Notes under the pieces: model-generated
Database searches by the model: none
What the model saw: the letters and a program-made list of their open reading frames with translations, nothing else
Told to the model about the DNA's origin: nothing
Part shown: positions 1-8,696 of the stretch, in pieces
Numbering within the stretch: the stretch's first letter is position 1
Layout of the letters: each line of letters begins with the position of its first letter
Program-made: the position numbers and the translations under genes
DNA from: Flavipsychrobacter sp.
GTDB lineage: Bacteria > Bacteroidota > Bacteroidia > Chitinophagales > Chitinophagaceae
Direction of reading: 5' to 3'
DNA length: 64,000 nucleotides
Assembly: GCA_016786615.1 (NCBI GenBank)
Contig: JAEUVX010000002.1
Coordinates: 248,001 to 312,000, forward strand

Positions 1-2
1 TG

Positions 3-1910
3 ATGGCCAATGATATAGCAATTTTTCGTAAGGTGGTGTATCCGCCAAGAGGTGCTATACTTGACAGGCGGGGAAAGCCCATGCTTTATAACGAACGTGT
101 ATATGATTTACTTGTAACACCAGCAACCGTAAGCAAATCTTTAGATACGGCTTCGTTGTGCGATGTGCTTGGTATTGACAAAGAGGCTTTTGTGAAAATG
201 CTTACGCGCACACGTGTCAAAAGCGGCCCGATGCGCAAAGGTGTATTTATAGAAGAAATGAGTGCGCAACAAACAGCACGTTTTCAGGAAAACATGTATA
301 ATTTTTCCGGTTTTGAGATGGCTGAACGCTTCAGGCGTACTTACCCTCGTGCAAGTGCCGCACTCATGCTCGGGTATATAGGTGAGGTATCGCCGGAAAT
401 GCTGAAGAAAGAGCAATATGCATCTTATCAGCAAGGTGACTATACTGGCATGAACGGATTGGAGCGCAGCTATGAAGATGTGCTGCGCGGACAACGTGGT
501 GTACACTTTCTGGAGCGCGACAACTTCAACCGTCCGAGAGAGCCCTATAAAGGAGGTGAACTTGATACACCTGAGATTGCAGGTAAGAATCTTGAATTGT
601 ACCTGGATGCAGATTTGCAGGAATACGGCGAAAAGCTGATGCAAAACAAACTAGGCAGTGTAGTAGCTATAGACCCGAAGACAGGTGGTATTCTTGCCAT
701 GATAAGCGCACCAAACTATGACCCCAATTTATTGCGCGGTACCGAACGGACAAAAAACTATGGTAAGCTATATAAAGATGCAACCAAACCATTACTAAAC
801 CGTGCAACACAAGCATATTACCAGCCAGGCTCAACCATGAAACCCATGACAGCCCTCATGGCACTGGACGTTGGTGTAATCACCCCTTCATTCGGTTATC
901 CTTGCGGAGGTGGTTATTACGCATGCGGCAAACGTATTGGTTGTACACACACTGGTGGCGGGCACGCAGCTAACCTGCGCTTAGCACTGGCCAACTCGTG
1001 CAACGCGTATTTTGTACACATATTCAGGTTGATAGCTGATGCGAAAAAATTCGGCGGAGTAAAAAAAGGAGTACAGGTATGGCATAAGTACTGCAACGAC
1101 TTTGGCTTCGGGCACCCTACTGGTGTTGACATTCCTTTTGAAATGAGTGGTAAGGCTCCTGACACCAACACTTATAATAAAATGTACAACGGTTCGTGGA
1201 ATTCGTGTACTATGTTATTTGTAGGTATGGGTCAAGGCGAAATAGCGCTAACCCCCATACAACTTGCGAATGCAATGTGCATCATAGCCAACAAAGGTTA
1301 TTATTATACTCCCCATTTTGTGAAGTCTATTGGTAATAATCCAAAAGACCCGCTACTGCAGCCATATATGAAAAAGCATGTGGTAACACATATACCGGAT
1401 ACATTCTTTGATGTGGTTGCAAAAGGTATGCAGGATGTGGTGGAACGCGGCACCGGTACTGTTGCCAAGATGGAAGGCATTGAGATATGTGCAAAAACCG
1501 GTACTGTAGAAAATAAAGCTGTAGTTCACGGACAGGCTATGAAGATGAAAGACCACTCTGTATTTGTGGCATTTGCACCAAGGGTAAACCCTAGGATAGC
1601 TATTGCTGTAGTAGTAGAAAATGCCGGTTTTGGTGCTACATGGGCAGGCCCTGTTGCAAGCCTTATGATTGAAAAATACCTGCTGGACAGCGTGTCATCG
1701 AAACGCAAACACCTGGAACAAAAACTATATAACGCCAATCTGGTAAACAGATATACTTATGCTATTGACTCTGCACAAAGATTGAGAGATGCAATAAGAA
1801 GAGAAAAGAAAGAGGAAGTGAAACGCATGGCTGACAGCACAGCATACGCACAGGATTCTATCAGGGCAATGAGGTTCTTCAATAAATATTATATAAAGAA
1901 AAACAAATAA
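3..1910 (+). CDS. mrdA: Penicillin-binding protein 2 (partial, 5' end outside window)
   Basis: Class B penicillin-binding protein, the D,D-transpeptidase that cross-links peptidoglycan during cell elongation together with RodA. Visible motifs, counted from the first Met in the window: SxxK as S277-T-M-K280 after PG, SxN as S332-C-N334, and K498-T-G500. The N-terminal PBP dimerisation region begins at PPRGAILDRRG near residue 14, where full-length family members still have a cytoplasmic tail and membrane anchor before it. About 40-50 residues are therefore missing to the left, and the ATG at 3 is internal rather than the true start. rodA follows after 17 bases, the usual mrdA-rodA pair. The lysine- and arginine-rich tail after about residue 560 has no domain I recognise. 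Confidence 0.95.
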   Translation: MANDIAIFRKVVYPPRGAILDRRGKPMLYNERVYDLLVTPATVSKSLDTASLCDVLGIDKEAFVKMLTRTRVKSGPMRKGVFIEEMSAQQTARFQENMYNFSGFEMAERFRRTYPRASAALMLGYIGEVSPEMLKKEQYASYQQGDYTGMNGLERSYEDVLRGQRGVHFLERDNFNRPREPYKGGELDTPEIAGKNLELYLDADLQEYGEKLMQNKLGSVVAIDPKTGGILAMISAPNYDPNLLRGTERTKNYGKLYKDATKPLLNRATQAYYQPGSTMKPMTALMALDVGVITPSFGYPCGGGYYACGKRIGCTHTGGGHAANLRLALANSCNAYFVHIFRLIADAKKFGGVKKGVQVWHKYCNDFGFGHPTGVDIPFEMSGKAPDTNTYNKMYNGSWNSCTMLFVGMGQGEIALTPIQLANAMCIIANKGYYYTPHFVKSIGNNPKDPLLQPYMKKHVVTHIPDTFFDVVAKGMQDVVERGTGTVAKMEGIEICAKTGTVENKAVVHGQAMKMKDHSVFVAFAPRVNPRIAIAVVVENAGFGATWAGPVASLMIEKYLLDSVSSKRKHLEQKLYNANLVNRYTYAIDSAQRLRDAIRREKKEEVKRMADSTAYAQDSIRAMRFFNKYYIKKNK

Positions 1911-1927
1911 TACCGCAGTAAACGATC

Positions 1928-3250
1928 ATGAGCGCACAGGGCAAATCATTATTCAGCAGACTGGACACTACTACACTGGTATTGTACCTATCGCTTGTTT
2001 TCATAGGATTGATGGCGGTGTTTTCGGTTGAGTATCGCAGCACAGACCCAAGTATATTCATGATGAACAAGAGCCATATGAAGCAAGTAGTATGGCTGGG
2101 TATTTCGTTATTTGTAGGGTTACTCATAGTCTTTACAGATAGTAAGTTTTTCTCATCATTCGCCTATTTATCTTATGCAGTCGGCATACTGCTACTTATA
2201 GTTACGATTTTTGCAGGTAGTGATGTCAAGGGTTCTCACTCATGGTTAGGCCCTCCCGGTCTGCGATTTCAACCCGGTGAGGTTTGTAAAATCTTTGCAT
2301 CACTTGCTCTCTCAAAATTCCTTTCATCACCCGACACCAATTTCCAAACCTTGCGGCACAGGTTAATAGGTGCTGCATTGGCATTAATACCTGCAATACT
2401 CATTGTACTACAAAAAGAAACAGGGCTTGCACTTGTTTACTTCTGCTTTTTTCTGGTAATGTACAGAGAAGGCCTTCCGAATATTATACTGATAATCGGT
2501 TTTTCATTAGTAGCTCTTACATTAGCCACACTACTTATAGACAGGTTATTGCTTTTCATCATCATCACATCTCTTGCTGCAATAGGTGGATACCTGATAC
2601 GCAGAGAATTGAAACGGAATGTATCTGCACGAATATTACTGGTAGGTGTTTGGCTGGTGTGTATGCTGTTCTCACAGGTGATGGTTCCTGTATTATTCAA
2701 GTATGTATTGCAAAAACACCAGATAGAACGTATCTACTCTACCCTGGGGCAGGATGTACCTGAAAGTTACCTGAAGCCGGGGCAAAAGAAAGATGAAAAG
2801 AAAGGCAATGTATCTGATTATAATGTTAAGCAATCAAAGATTGCTATAGGCTCGGGTGGCTTCTTCGGCAAAGGTTTTTTGAACGGTACATCTACCAAAA
2901 ACGAATTTGTACCTGAACAGCATACCGATTTTATTTTCTGCTCTATCGGCGAACAGTTCGGCTTTTTTGGAAGTGCCATACTTATTGCATTATACCTGTC
3001 CCTGATGCTAAGGATACTTTATCTGGCAGAACGGCAACGTTCTTCTTTCAGCCGAATATATGGTTATTGCGTAGCATCTATTTTGTTCTTCCACTTTGCC
3101 ATTAATATATCTATGACAATAGGTATAGCCCCTGTAATTGGCATTACGCTGCCCTTCCTCAGCTATGGAGGCTCGTCATTGTTATCCTTCAGTATTCTCA
3201 TGTTCATATTACTGCGTTTAGATTCGGACAGGCAAGTGATGATTCGCTAA
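1928..3250 (+). CDS. rodA: Rod shape-determining SEDS protein RodA
   Basis: Peptidoglycan glycosyltransferase of the SEDS family (FtsW/RodA/SpoVE), an integral inner-membrane protein that polymerises lipid II for the elongasome. At 440 residues it is longer than the roughly 370 of E. coli RodA. It shows many hydrophobic segments, a large soluble loop at about residues 265-310 and the family C-terminal signature ITLPFLSYGGSSLL near residues 408-421. The motif PEQHTDFIFCSIGEQFG near residue 329 is the typical SEDS extracytoplasmic loop. It sits 17 bases after mrdA and is presumably co-transcribed with it. Confidence 0.95.
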   Translation: MSAQGKSLFSRLDTTTLVLYLSLVFIGLMAVFSVEYRSTDPSIFMMNKSHMKQVVWLGISLFVGLLIVFTDSKFFSSFAYLSYAVGILLLIVTIFAGSDVKGSHSWLGPPGLRFQPGEVCKIFASLALSKFLSSPDTNFQTLRHRLIGAALALIPAILIVLQKETGLALVYFCFFLVMYREGLPNIILIIGFSLVALTLATLLIDRLLLFIIITSLAAIGGYLIRRELKRNVSARILLVGVWLVCMLFSQVMVPVLFKYVLQKHQIERIYSTLGQDVPESYLKPGQKKDEKKGNVSDYNVKQSKIAIGSGGFFGKGFLNGTSTKNEFVPEQHTDFIFCSIGEQFGFFGSAILIALYLSLMLRILYLAERQRSSFSRIYGYCVASILFFHFAINISMTIGIAPVIGITLPFLSYGGSSLLSFSILMFILLRLDSDRQVMIR

Positions 3251-3264
3251 AAAAATATGTAACG

Positions 3265-3272
3265 TACATTTG
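3265..3272 (+). promoter_or_regulatory. Promoter -7 element TACATTTG
   Basis: Matches the Bacteroidota -7 consensus TAnnTTTG. It ends 7 bases before the ATG at 3280, so the transcript would begin at or very near the start codon. I see no TTG at the usual -33 distance. Confidence 0.5.
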
Positions 3273-3279
3273 CAGCGCA

Positions 3280-4029
3280 ATGGCAAAGATTTATCCGTTA
3301 TCAGAAGGTGTGTTTACAATCGGACATGATAAGCAGTTCGTTCCTTTCAATCTGCATGAAGATGAGTTGAATGCACGCCCTGTTGGTTCGCTATTAGTAG
3401 AAATACAACCTTTTTTAGTTGTGACAGATAAGGATGTAATGATACTTGATACGGGGTTGGGGTTTAAAAACGCAAACGGAGAATTGCAGATACACGATAA
3501 CCTGCGCAATATTGGTTATGACCCTGAACAGGTTACAAAAGTATTGTTATCGCACCTGCACAAAGACCATGCAGGATGCCTTGTGTATCAAGACAACAAT
3601 GGCGTTACTAAAACAACATTCCCGAATGCACAATACTACATATATCGCCCTGAAGCAGACTTTGCTTTGAGTACAGGCTACCCTTCTTATCACCCGGATG
3701 AAATAGAACCATTATTAACTACTTCCCAGGTACATTGGCTGGATGGTGAGAGCGGCAGTATTGACGATGGCTTTATTACATACACACATACAGGTGGCCA
3801 TTGTCCTCAACACATTGTGTACCTCATACATGACGGCGATGAGAAAATATTCTTCGGTGGCGATGAAGCACCACAGCTAAAACAAATGAAGATTAAGTAT
3901 GTAGCTAAGTATGATTATGACGGCAAAAAAGCGATGCAGTTACGCGAGCAGTTTGCAGAACAGGGCAAACAGGAAGGCTGGTATTTTTTGTTCTATCATG
4001 ATGTGCAGAGTGCTATAGCAAAATTATGA
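3280..4029 (+). CDS. Metallo-beta-lactamase-fold hydrolase
   Basis: A 249-residue MBL-superfamily protein with the metal-binding motif H92-L-H94-K-D96-H97 at the end of strand SHLHKDHAG, a downstream His in HTGGHCPQH, and an Asp in FFGGDEAP. These supply a dinuclear metal site. No signal peptide is visible, so it is probably cytoplasmic. The family covers lactonases, glyoxalase II-like thioesterases and many uncharacterised hydrolases; the DTGLG strand and spacing resemble quorum-quenching-lactonase-like members, but the substrate cannot be assigned. It has its own promoter element just upstream and its stop codon directly abuts the stop of the convergent gene on the other strand. Confidence 0.85.
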   Translation: MAKIYPLSEGVFTIGHDKQFVPFNLHEDELNARPVGSLLVEIQPFLVVTDKDVMILDTGLGFKNANGELQIHDNLRNIGYDPEQVTKVLLSHLHKDHAGCLVYQDNNGVTKTTFPNAQYYIYRPEADFALSTGYPSYHPDEIEPLLTTSQVHWLDGESGSIDDGFITYTHTGGHCPQHIVYLIHDGDEKIFFGGDEAPQLKQMKIKYVAKYDYDGKKAMQLREQFAEQGKQEGWYFLFYHDVQSAIAKL

Positions 4030-4473
4030 TTACCGCAGTCTGCGTTCGCCATTTTCACGCCTATCTTTAAGTTGCTGCAACAACATTTTTTTAAACTCAC
4101 GTTCGGCATCTACAAGAGCTGCTAGCTGATTTGGAGTTATCACTTTCAAAAACTGGTCTTTGTATTTTTTACGAAGCTCCAGCATCTTTTCCTGCATTTC
4201 AATATCCTCATCAATACTCCTTATCGACTCTTCATGAGTTTGTGCGGCATGTCCTTCACTTCTTCTGTATTTGCGCCATAATGCAAAACGCTCTTCTTCA
4301 AATTGATTATAAACAGGCCAGAATTTTTCTGACTGTTCAGCGCTTAGTTGTAATTTATCGGTGATGTAAGCCACTTTTATTGCACGTACACGCTCCATAC
4401 GCTTGCCCGGCTGCGCATGTGCTACAGTGACAATCATCAATAACATCAATATAATATACCCTACCCGTCTCAT
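4030..4473 (-). CDS. Spy/CpxP-like periplasmic protein in ECF sigma operon
   Basis: A 147-residue secreted protein: signal peptide MRRVGYIILMLLMIVTVAHA, then a highly charged helical region. The segment KLQLSAEQSEKFWPVYNQ resembles the LTxxQ motif of Spy/CpxP family periplasmic chaperone/sensor proteins, and a second such segment (KVITPNQLAALVDAE) lies near the C-terminus. I start it at 4473 because a signal peptide begins there and AAGGAA precedes the ATG; an upstream in-frame start would overlap the preceding gene. It is third in a minus-strand operon after an ECF sigma factor and a putative anti-sigma factor, so it probably belongs to an envelope-stress circuit. Function is inferred. Confidence 0.75.
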   Translation of the reverse strand: MRRVGYIILMLLMIVTVAHAQPGKRMERVRAIKVAYITDKLQLSAEQSEKFWPVYNQFEEERFALWRKYRRSEGHAAQTHEESIRSIDEDIEMQEKMLELRKKYKDQFLKVITPNQLAALVDAEREFKKMLLQQLKDRRENGERRLR

Positions 4474-4487
4474 TTCCTTATACAATA

Positions 4488-5168
4488 TTATAAATTCAAA
4501 GTTGTTTCCTCCCAACCGGTTTCGTTAAGATAGTTTTCTATTTCTTCTTCGCTTAATTTTTCTGTCAGCGTTTCCAAATCTTTTGGCTCTAACGAGCTTG
4601 CTATTGTTTCCAATTCATAATCATCAATATGCATCTGTACATATTCGCTGATACTATCACCCGGTATCATTGCCAACTGTGCCTGCGTATCTATAGGCTT
4701 GCCGGTATTCAAATAGCTATAAGCACCAATACCTATTCCCAATAGAACAATAGCAGCGGCAGCCCATCTCACCGTTTTCCAAACAGAAAAAGCAATAACC
4801 TTTGTTTCATTTTTGCCGGCGTTTTCCTTTTTTATGCTCATTAGCACTGCATCCGGGAATAAGGCAAAATAATCTTCCGGCACAGTATGAGGCATCGCTT
4901 TAGTAAATGGCAATGAAGGCTCATTCACTTTTGCCAAAACCTCGCCGGTGAGGGAATCGAAATAGCCATCAGGCACTTCAAATGGCATTGTTTTAGGCAA
5001 TTGCAACAATGGCTCATCTGCTGCATCTGCCTGTACAAAATGCATTATACCACCTGCAAATGCATCAAAATAACCGGTAGGCACCTCGTACGGCAAAGTA
5101 CGCGGCATATCTGCCAGCTTGCTTCCCAGCCCCCTCAACTCTTGTATGATGTCATTTGCACTATTCAT
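4488..5168 (-). CDS. Membrane protein with VPxGYF repeats, putative anti-sigma factor
   Basis: A 226-residue protein with three related motifs in the N-terminal half: PYEVPTGYFDAF (near residue 24), PFEVPDGYFDSL (near 62) and PHTVPEDYFALF (near 92). One transmembrane helix follows at about residues 132-153 and then an acidic extracytoplasmic tail. This layout recurs in Bacteroidota immediately downstream of ECF sigma factors, with the VPxGYF part facing the cytoplasm. The gene lies 31 bases after the sigma factor stop. Regulation of that sigma factor is inferred from position and topology; there is no ZAS-type His/Cys zinc motif. Confidence 0.7.
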   Translation of the reverse strand: MNSANDIIQELRGLGSKLADMPRTLPYEVPTGYFDAFAGGIMHFVQADAADEPLLQLPKTMPFEVPDGYFDSLTGEVLAKVNEPSLPFTKAMPHTVPEDYFALFPDAVLMSIKKENAGKNETKVIAFSVWKTVRWAAAAIVLLGIGIGAYSYLNTGKPIDTQAQLAMIPGDSISEYVQMHIDDYELETIASSLEPKDLETLTEKLSEEEIENYLNETGWEETTLNL

Positions 5169-5199
5169 CTTTTATTAGACTAATTAATATCTTATTCGT

Positions 5200-5760
5200 T
5201 TAATCTTGTGTTAAATATGCTTCCACTTTCTTTACGGCATGATGATAAGATGCTTTTAACGCCCCTACTGATGTATCCAGTACTTCTGCCATCTCTTCAT
5301 AGGGCATTTCATCATAATACCGCAGGTTGAACACAACCCGTTGTTTTTCAGGCAGTAACTGTATTGCCTGCTGTAGCTTCCATTCTATTTTTCGGGCGTC
5401 GTATCCTTTTTGTGCCACTAGTTTATTTTCTAATGCAGACTCATGATCTGACAGTGACGCTGAGGCTCTTCTTTTCTGTTGGTCTATCCAGGTAAGCGTT
5501 TCATTCGTAGCTATCCTGTAGAGCCAGGTATATAAATTTGCCTCAGCACGAAACTCTCCGAGATTTTTCCAAACCTTAATAAATACATTTTGCAATATAT
5601 CATTTGTATCCTCGTGGTCGGCTACCATGCGGCGTATATGCCAATAGATACGTTCCTGGTATTTGCGTACCAGTTGTGTAAAAGCCGCTTCCTGCGTCTT
5701 TTCTTCTTTGAAAGCAGCCAGTAACTGCCTGTCATCTGTATATATTGCCGTTGGGGGCAT
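5200..5760 (-). CDS. ECF-type RNA polymerase sigma factor
   Basis: A 186-residue sigma-70 family protein of the extracytoplasmic function class. Region 2 (about residues 22-95) includes the -10 recognition helix around DTNDILQNVFIKVWKNL and the RIATNETLTWID segment; region 4 (about residues 125-182) has the helix-turn-helix DEMPYEEMAEVLDTSVGALK followed by HHAVKKVEAYL. It is the first gene of a three-gene minus-strand operon with a putative anti-sigma membrane protein and a Spy-like periplasmic protein. Its target genes cannot be read from this window. Confidence 0.93.
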   Translation of the reverse strand: MPPTAIYTDDRQLLAAFKEEKTQEAAFTQLVRKYQERIYWHIRRMVADHEDTNDILQNVFIKVWKNLGEFRAEANLYTWLYRIATNETLTWIDQQKRRASASLSDHESALENKLVAQKGYDARKIEWKLQQAIQLLPEKQRVVFNLRYYDEMPYEEMAEVLDTSVGALKASYHHAVKKVEAYLTQD

Positions 5761-5841
5761 TAAGTATGAAGGTGCTTTAAAGAATAGACTACTTTAAGAT
5801 AGGAAAGTTTAAGCAATGCCTGAAAAATCTGTTTCGTGTAG

Positions 5842-5849
5842 TAGCTTTG
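5842..5849 (+). promoter_or_regulatory. Promoter -7 element TAGCTTTG for fmt
   Basis: TAnnTTTG match ending 5 bases before the ATG at 5855. It lies inside the extended reading frame that starts at 5816, which supports 5855 as the true start and suggests a leaderless or near-leaderless transcript. Confidence 0.5.
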
Positions 5850-5854
5850 CGCCC

Positions 5855-6784
5855 ATGCCAGCTTTTCAGGATTTAAAGATTGTATTTTTCGGAACACCCG
5901 ATTTTGCCGTTGCTTCTTTACAAGCATTGGTAGAAGCCGGAGCTAATATAGTAGCTGTAGTAACTGCACCCGACAAACCTGCCGGACGTGGTATGCAGTT
6001 GCATGCATCGGCAGTAAAACAATATGCCTCGTCTCAAAACCTGCCGGTATTACAGCCCGAAAAACTGAAAGCTCCTGAATTTATTGATGAACTGAAAAAA
6101 CTGAATGCTCACCTGCATATAGTTGTTGCCTTCCGTATGCTGCCGGAAGTAGTATGGAATATGCCACCAATGGGTACAGTCAATGTACATGCTTCTTTAT
6201 TACCGCAATACCGTGGTGCGGCGCCAATAAATTGGGCCATCATCAATGGTGAAACAGAAACAGGGGTTACCACCTTCAAACTACAGCATGAAATTGACAC
6301 CGGTAATATTTTGATGCAAACTAAAGTACCGATACCCCCCACAGACAATATCGGTAGCCTGTACCATAAGCTGATGCTGGAAGGTGGGAAACTATTAGTT
6401 GCAACAGTAATAGGCCTGGCAGAAAATACGATAAAAGAATTGCCACAAGCTGATGTAGCTACTACCATAAAGCATGCCCCTAAAATTTTTAAGGAGCATA
6501 CACTTATCGATTGGAGCAAGGGAGTTGTAAATATTCATAACCTGATACGGGGCATGTCGCCTGTACCGGCTGCGTACACGACACTGCAAGGCAAAGTGCT
6601 GAAAATCTACGAGTCGCATTATGAACAGACGCCACATGACAAAGAATCAGGGAGCTATGATACAGATGGCAAAACCTACCTGCGCTTTGCTGCCACGGAT
6701 GGTTGGTTGTATGTAGATGAATTGCAAATTGAAGGCAAGAAACGAATGCCAGTAACGGATTTCCTAAGAGGTTTTCGCGCTTAG
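5855..6784 (+). CDS. fmt: Methionyl-tRNA formyltransferase
   Basis: Transfers a formyl group from 10-formyl-tetrahydrofolate to initiator Met-tRNA. 309 residues from the chosen start, the normal length. Visible: the N-terminal strand KIVFFGTPDFAV, the formyltransferase signature ending in HASLLPQYRGAAPINWAI (about residues 112-129), the Asn/His/Asp active-site set of the hydrolase/transferase core, and the C-terminal OB-like domain. An upstream ATG at 5816 would add 13 residues unlike the family and would overlap the promoter element. It converges with aroQ, the two reading frames overlapping by 21 bases at their 3' ends. Confidence 0.96.
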   Translation: MPAFQDLKIVFFGTPDFAVASLQALVEAGANIVAVVTAPDKPAGRGMQLHASAVKQYASSQNLPVLQPEKLKAPEFIDELKKLNAHLHIVVAFRMLPEVVWNMPPMGTVNVHASLLPQYRGAAPINWAIINGETETGVTTFKLQHEIDTGNILMQTKVPIPPTDNIGSLYHKLMLEGGKLLVATVIGLAENTIKELPQADVATTIKHAPKIFKEHTLIDWSKGVVNIHNLIRGMSPVPAAYTTLQGKVLKIYESHYEQTPHDKESGSYDTDGKTYLRFAATDGWLYVDELQIEGKKRMPVTDFLRGFRA

Positions 6785-7204
6785 GGTATCAACGAAATAT
6801 TTAGTTGCCAAAGCATAGCCATTCAGCCCCAAGCCTGTGATGCAACCAACGCATTTTGCAGCAGTATAAGATGTTTTCCGATACTCTTCCCTTGCGTAAA
6901 TATTCGATATGTGTACTTCTATAACCGGTATATTGATAGCTGCAATAGCATCGGGAATTGCGATACTGGTATGCGTGTATGCCCCTCCGTTCAATACAAT
7001 CCCATCGACCTTGCCCCTGCAACTATGTAAAAAGTTAATCAGCTCTCCTTCTACATTGCTTTGATAATATGTAAATACAACCTCCGGAAACTGTTGCTCC
7101 ATTGTTTTAAAATAAGCTTCTAAAGACTGTCCCCCGTATATATCGGTTTCTCTTGTACCAACAAGGTTCAGGTTGGGGCCATTGACAATAGCAACTTGTA
7201 ACAT
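6764..7204 (-). CDS. aroQ: 3-dehydroquinate dehydratase, type II
   Basis: Catalyses the third step of the shikimate pathway (3-dehydroquinate to 3-dehydroshikimate). 146 residues with the family start MLQVAIVNGPNLNLVGTRE, the catalytic Tyr in DIYGGQSLE, Asn/His in LNGGAYTHTSIAI and the H-I-S motif in VEVHISNIYAREEYR. I start at 7204; an earlier in-frame start at 7258 would add a non-family extension and overlap the divergent MarR gene. TATCTTGC, a variant -7 box, lies upstream on the minus strand. The 3' end overlaps fmt. Confidence 0.95.
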   Translation of the reverse strand: MLQVAIVNGPNLNLVGTRETDIYGGQSLEAYFKTMEQQFPEVVFTYYQSNVEGELINFLHSCRGKVDGIVLNGGAYTHTSIAIPDAIAAINIPVIEVHISNIYAREEYRKTSYTAAKCVGCITGLGLNGYALATKYFVDTLSAKTS

Positions 7205-7247
7205 CTTTTTGTATTTTACAGCAAGATAAGAAAAAGGCAAGCCGTTT

Positions 7248-7706
7248 ATGCCAACCATTGAGGAACTTATTAAGACAAAACCGATAAAGGACCCGCACGA
7301 GCGGGCGCTGCTGAATATTATTTACACAGGCAGCTGGATTATTAATCGTGTCAATGCGACATTGAAACCTTATGGTATTTCAGAACCGCAATATAATGTA
7401 CTGCGGATACTACGAGGGCAGCATGGCGAAGCCATGAACCTATTTGAAATACAAAGCAGGATGGTACAACGCATGTCAAACGTATCCCGACTAATAGATA
7501 AACTATTAGATAAAGGACTTGTGGAACGTACCGAATGTAAGGAGAACAGACGCATGGTAGATATCAGCATCACCCCGAAAGGGCTACAACTGCTTACCGA
7601 TTTGGAAACACCACTGAACGAAAACCTGCAAAAGATAACTTCTTGCCTGAAAAAAGAAGAAGCGGCACAACTGGCTCTATGGCTGGATGCGATGCATAAT
7701 GAATAA
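7248..7706 (+). CDS. MarR family transcriptional regulator
   Basis: A 152-residue winged-helix DNA-binding protein. The fold is read from the N-terminal dimerisation helix (residues 10-40), YGISEPQYNVLRIL, the recognition helix region QRMSNVSRLIDKLLDKGLVER and the wing ENRRMVDISITPKG. Members usually respond to small phenolic ligands or oxidants and repress a nearby gene. The divergent neighbour aroQ starts only 43 bases away, so the intergenic region could hold a shared operator, but I see no convincing palindrome. xerD follows 22 bases downstream. Confidence 0.9.
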   Translation: MPTIEELIKTKPIKDPHERALLNIIYTGSWIINRVNATLKPYGISEPQYNVLRILRGQHGEAMNLFEIQSRMVQRMSNVSRLIDKLLDKGLVERTECKENRRMVDISITPKGLQLLTDLETPLNENLQKITSCLKKEEAAQLALWLDAMHNE

Positions 7707-7728
7707 ATTGCCTTCAATTTACTAGCCC

Positions 7729-8631
7729 GTGTGGGAAGCATACCTCAAAGGTTTTAAAGCGTACTTGCAATTAGAACGCTCTATGTCTGACAACACCGTA
7801 GAGGCATATCTGCATGATGCAGCTATGCTAAGCGATTTCATGCAAACTACAGAACACAATGCGGCTTTAGAGGATATTACTCTAACACATCTGCAATCAT
7901 TTCTTGCATACATCAACGAGTTGGAACTAAGTGCTGGTACACAAGCGCGGGTTATCAGCGGTATCAAATCATTCTACCGATATCTGCTGCTGGAAGAAGT
8001 AATCAAAAATGATCCGACAGAACTATTGGAAGCTCCGAAACTAAAACGGGCTTTGCCGGAGTTTCTAAGCGTAGATGAAGTGGAATTGCTATTAGGAGCA
8101 ATAGACCACAGTACACCTGAAGGGCAACGAAACCGTGCCATGCTGGAAACTATGTATAGTTGCGGGCTACGGGTAAGCGAAGTAATAAACCTGCAATTGA
8201 GCAATCTGTACCTGGACGTAGGTTTCATCAGGGTTATAGGTAAAGGGAATAAGGAAAGACTTGTACCGATAGGCGAAACAGCAGCCAAACAGGTGAAACT
8301 GTATAAAGACCATGTACGCAGCTTTGTAAATATCAAACCCGGTAATGAGGATATCGTTTTCCTGAACCGACGGGGCAGTGCATTATCTCGTGTAATGGTA
8401 TTCCTGATTTTAAAAGACCTTACAATTAAAAGCGGCATCAAAAAAAACATACACCCGCATACCCTACGCCACTCTTTTGCCACACACCTGGTAGAAGCGG
8501 GGGCAGACTTGAGAGCCGTACAGGAAATGATGGGCCATAAGAGCATTACAACCACTGAAATATATACCCACCTCGACAGGACCTACCTGCGGCAGACATT
8601 AGAAAAATATCATCCCCGATTTGGTAAATAG
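7729..8631 (+). CDS. xerD: Site-specific tyrosine recombinase XerD
   Basis: Resolves chromosome dimers at dif with XerC. 300 residues with an N-terminal SAM-like core-binding domain (to about residue 85) and the catalytic domain with R148 (CGLRVSE), a Lys in GKGNKERLVP, H244-T-L-R247-H, H270 (GHKS) and nucleophile Y279. Start codon is GTG at 7729. The length and unbroken core are those of housekeeping Xer proteins rather than of a mobile integrase, and no element boundaries are visible around it. Confidence 0.93.
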   Translation: MWEAYLKGFKAYLQLERSMSDNTVEAYLHDAAMLSDFMQTTEHNAALEDITLTHLQSFLAYINELELSAGTQARVISGIKSFYRYLLLEEVIKNDPTELLEAPKLKRALPEFLSVDEVELLLGAIDHSTPEGQRNRAMLETMYSCGLRVSEVINLQLSNLYLDVGFIRVIGKGNKERLVPIGETAAKQVKLYKDHVRSFVNIKPGNEDIVFLNRRGSALSRVMVFLILKDLTIKSGIKKNIHPHTLRHSFATHLVEAGADLRAVQEMMGHKSITTTEIYTHLDRTYLRQTLEKYHPRFGK

Positions 8632-8696
8632 TTTAGTATTTTTAGCCCTAAGAATAAGACAATCATAGTTTTAGGCTTCCTTAATCCGGTATCGTA

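Noticed and set aside
7729-8631. Tyrosine recombinase as a sign of an integrated element
   Set aside because: Length and motifs are those of XerD; neighbours are housekeeping genes and no attachment repeats or cargo are visible.
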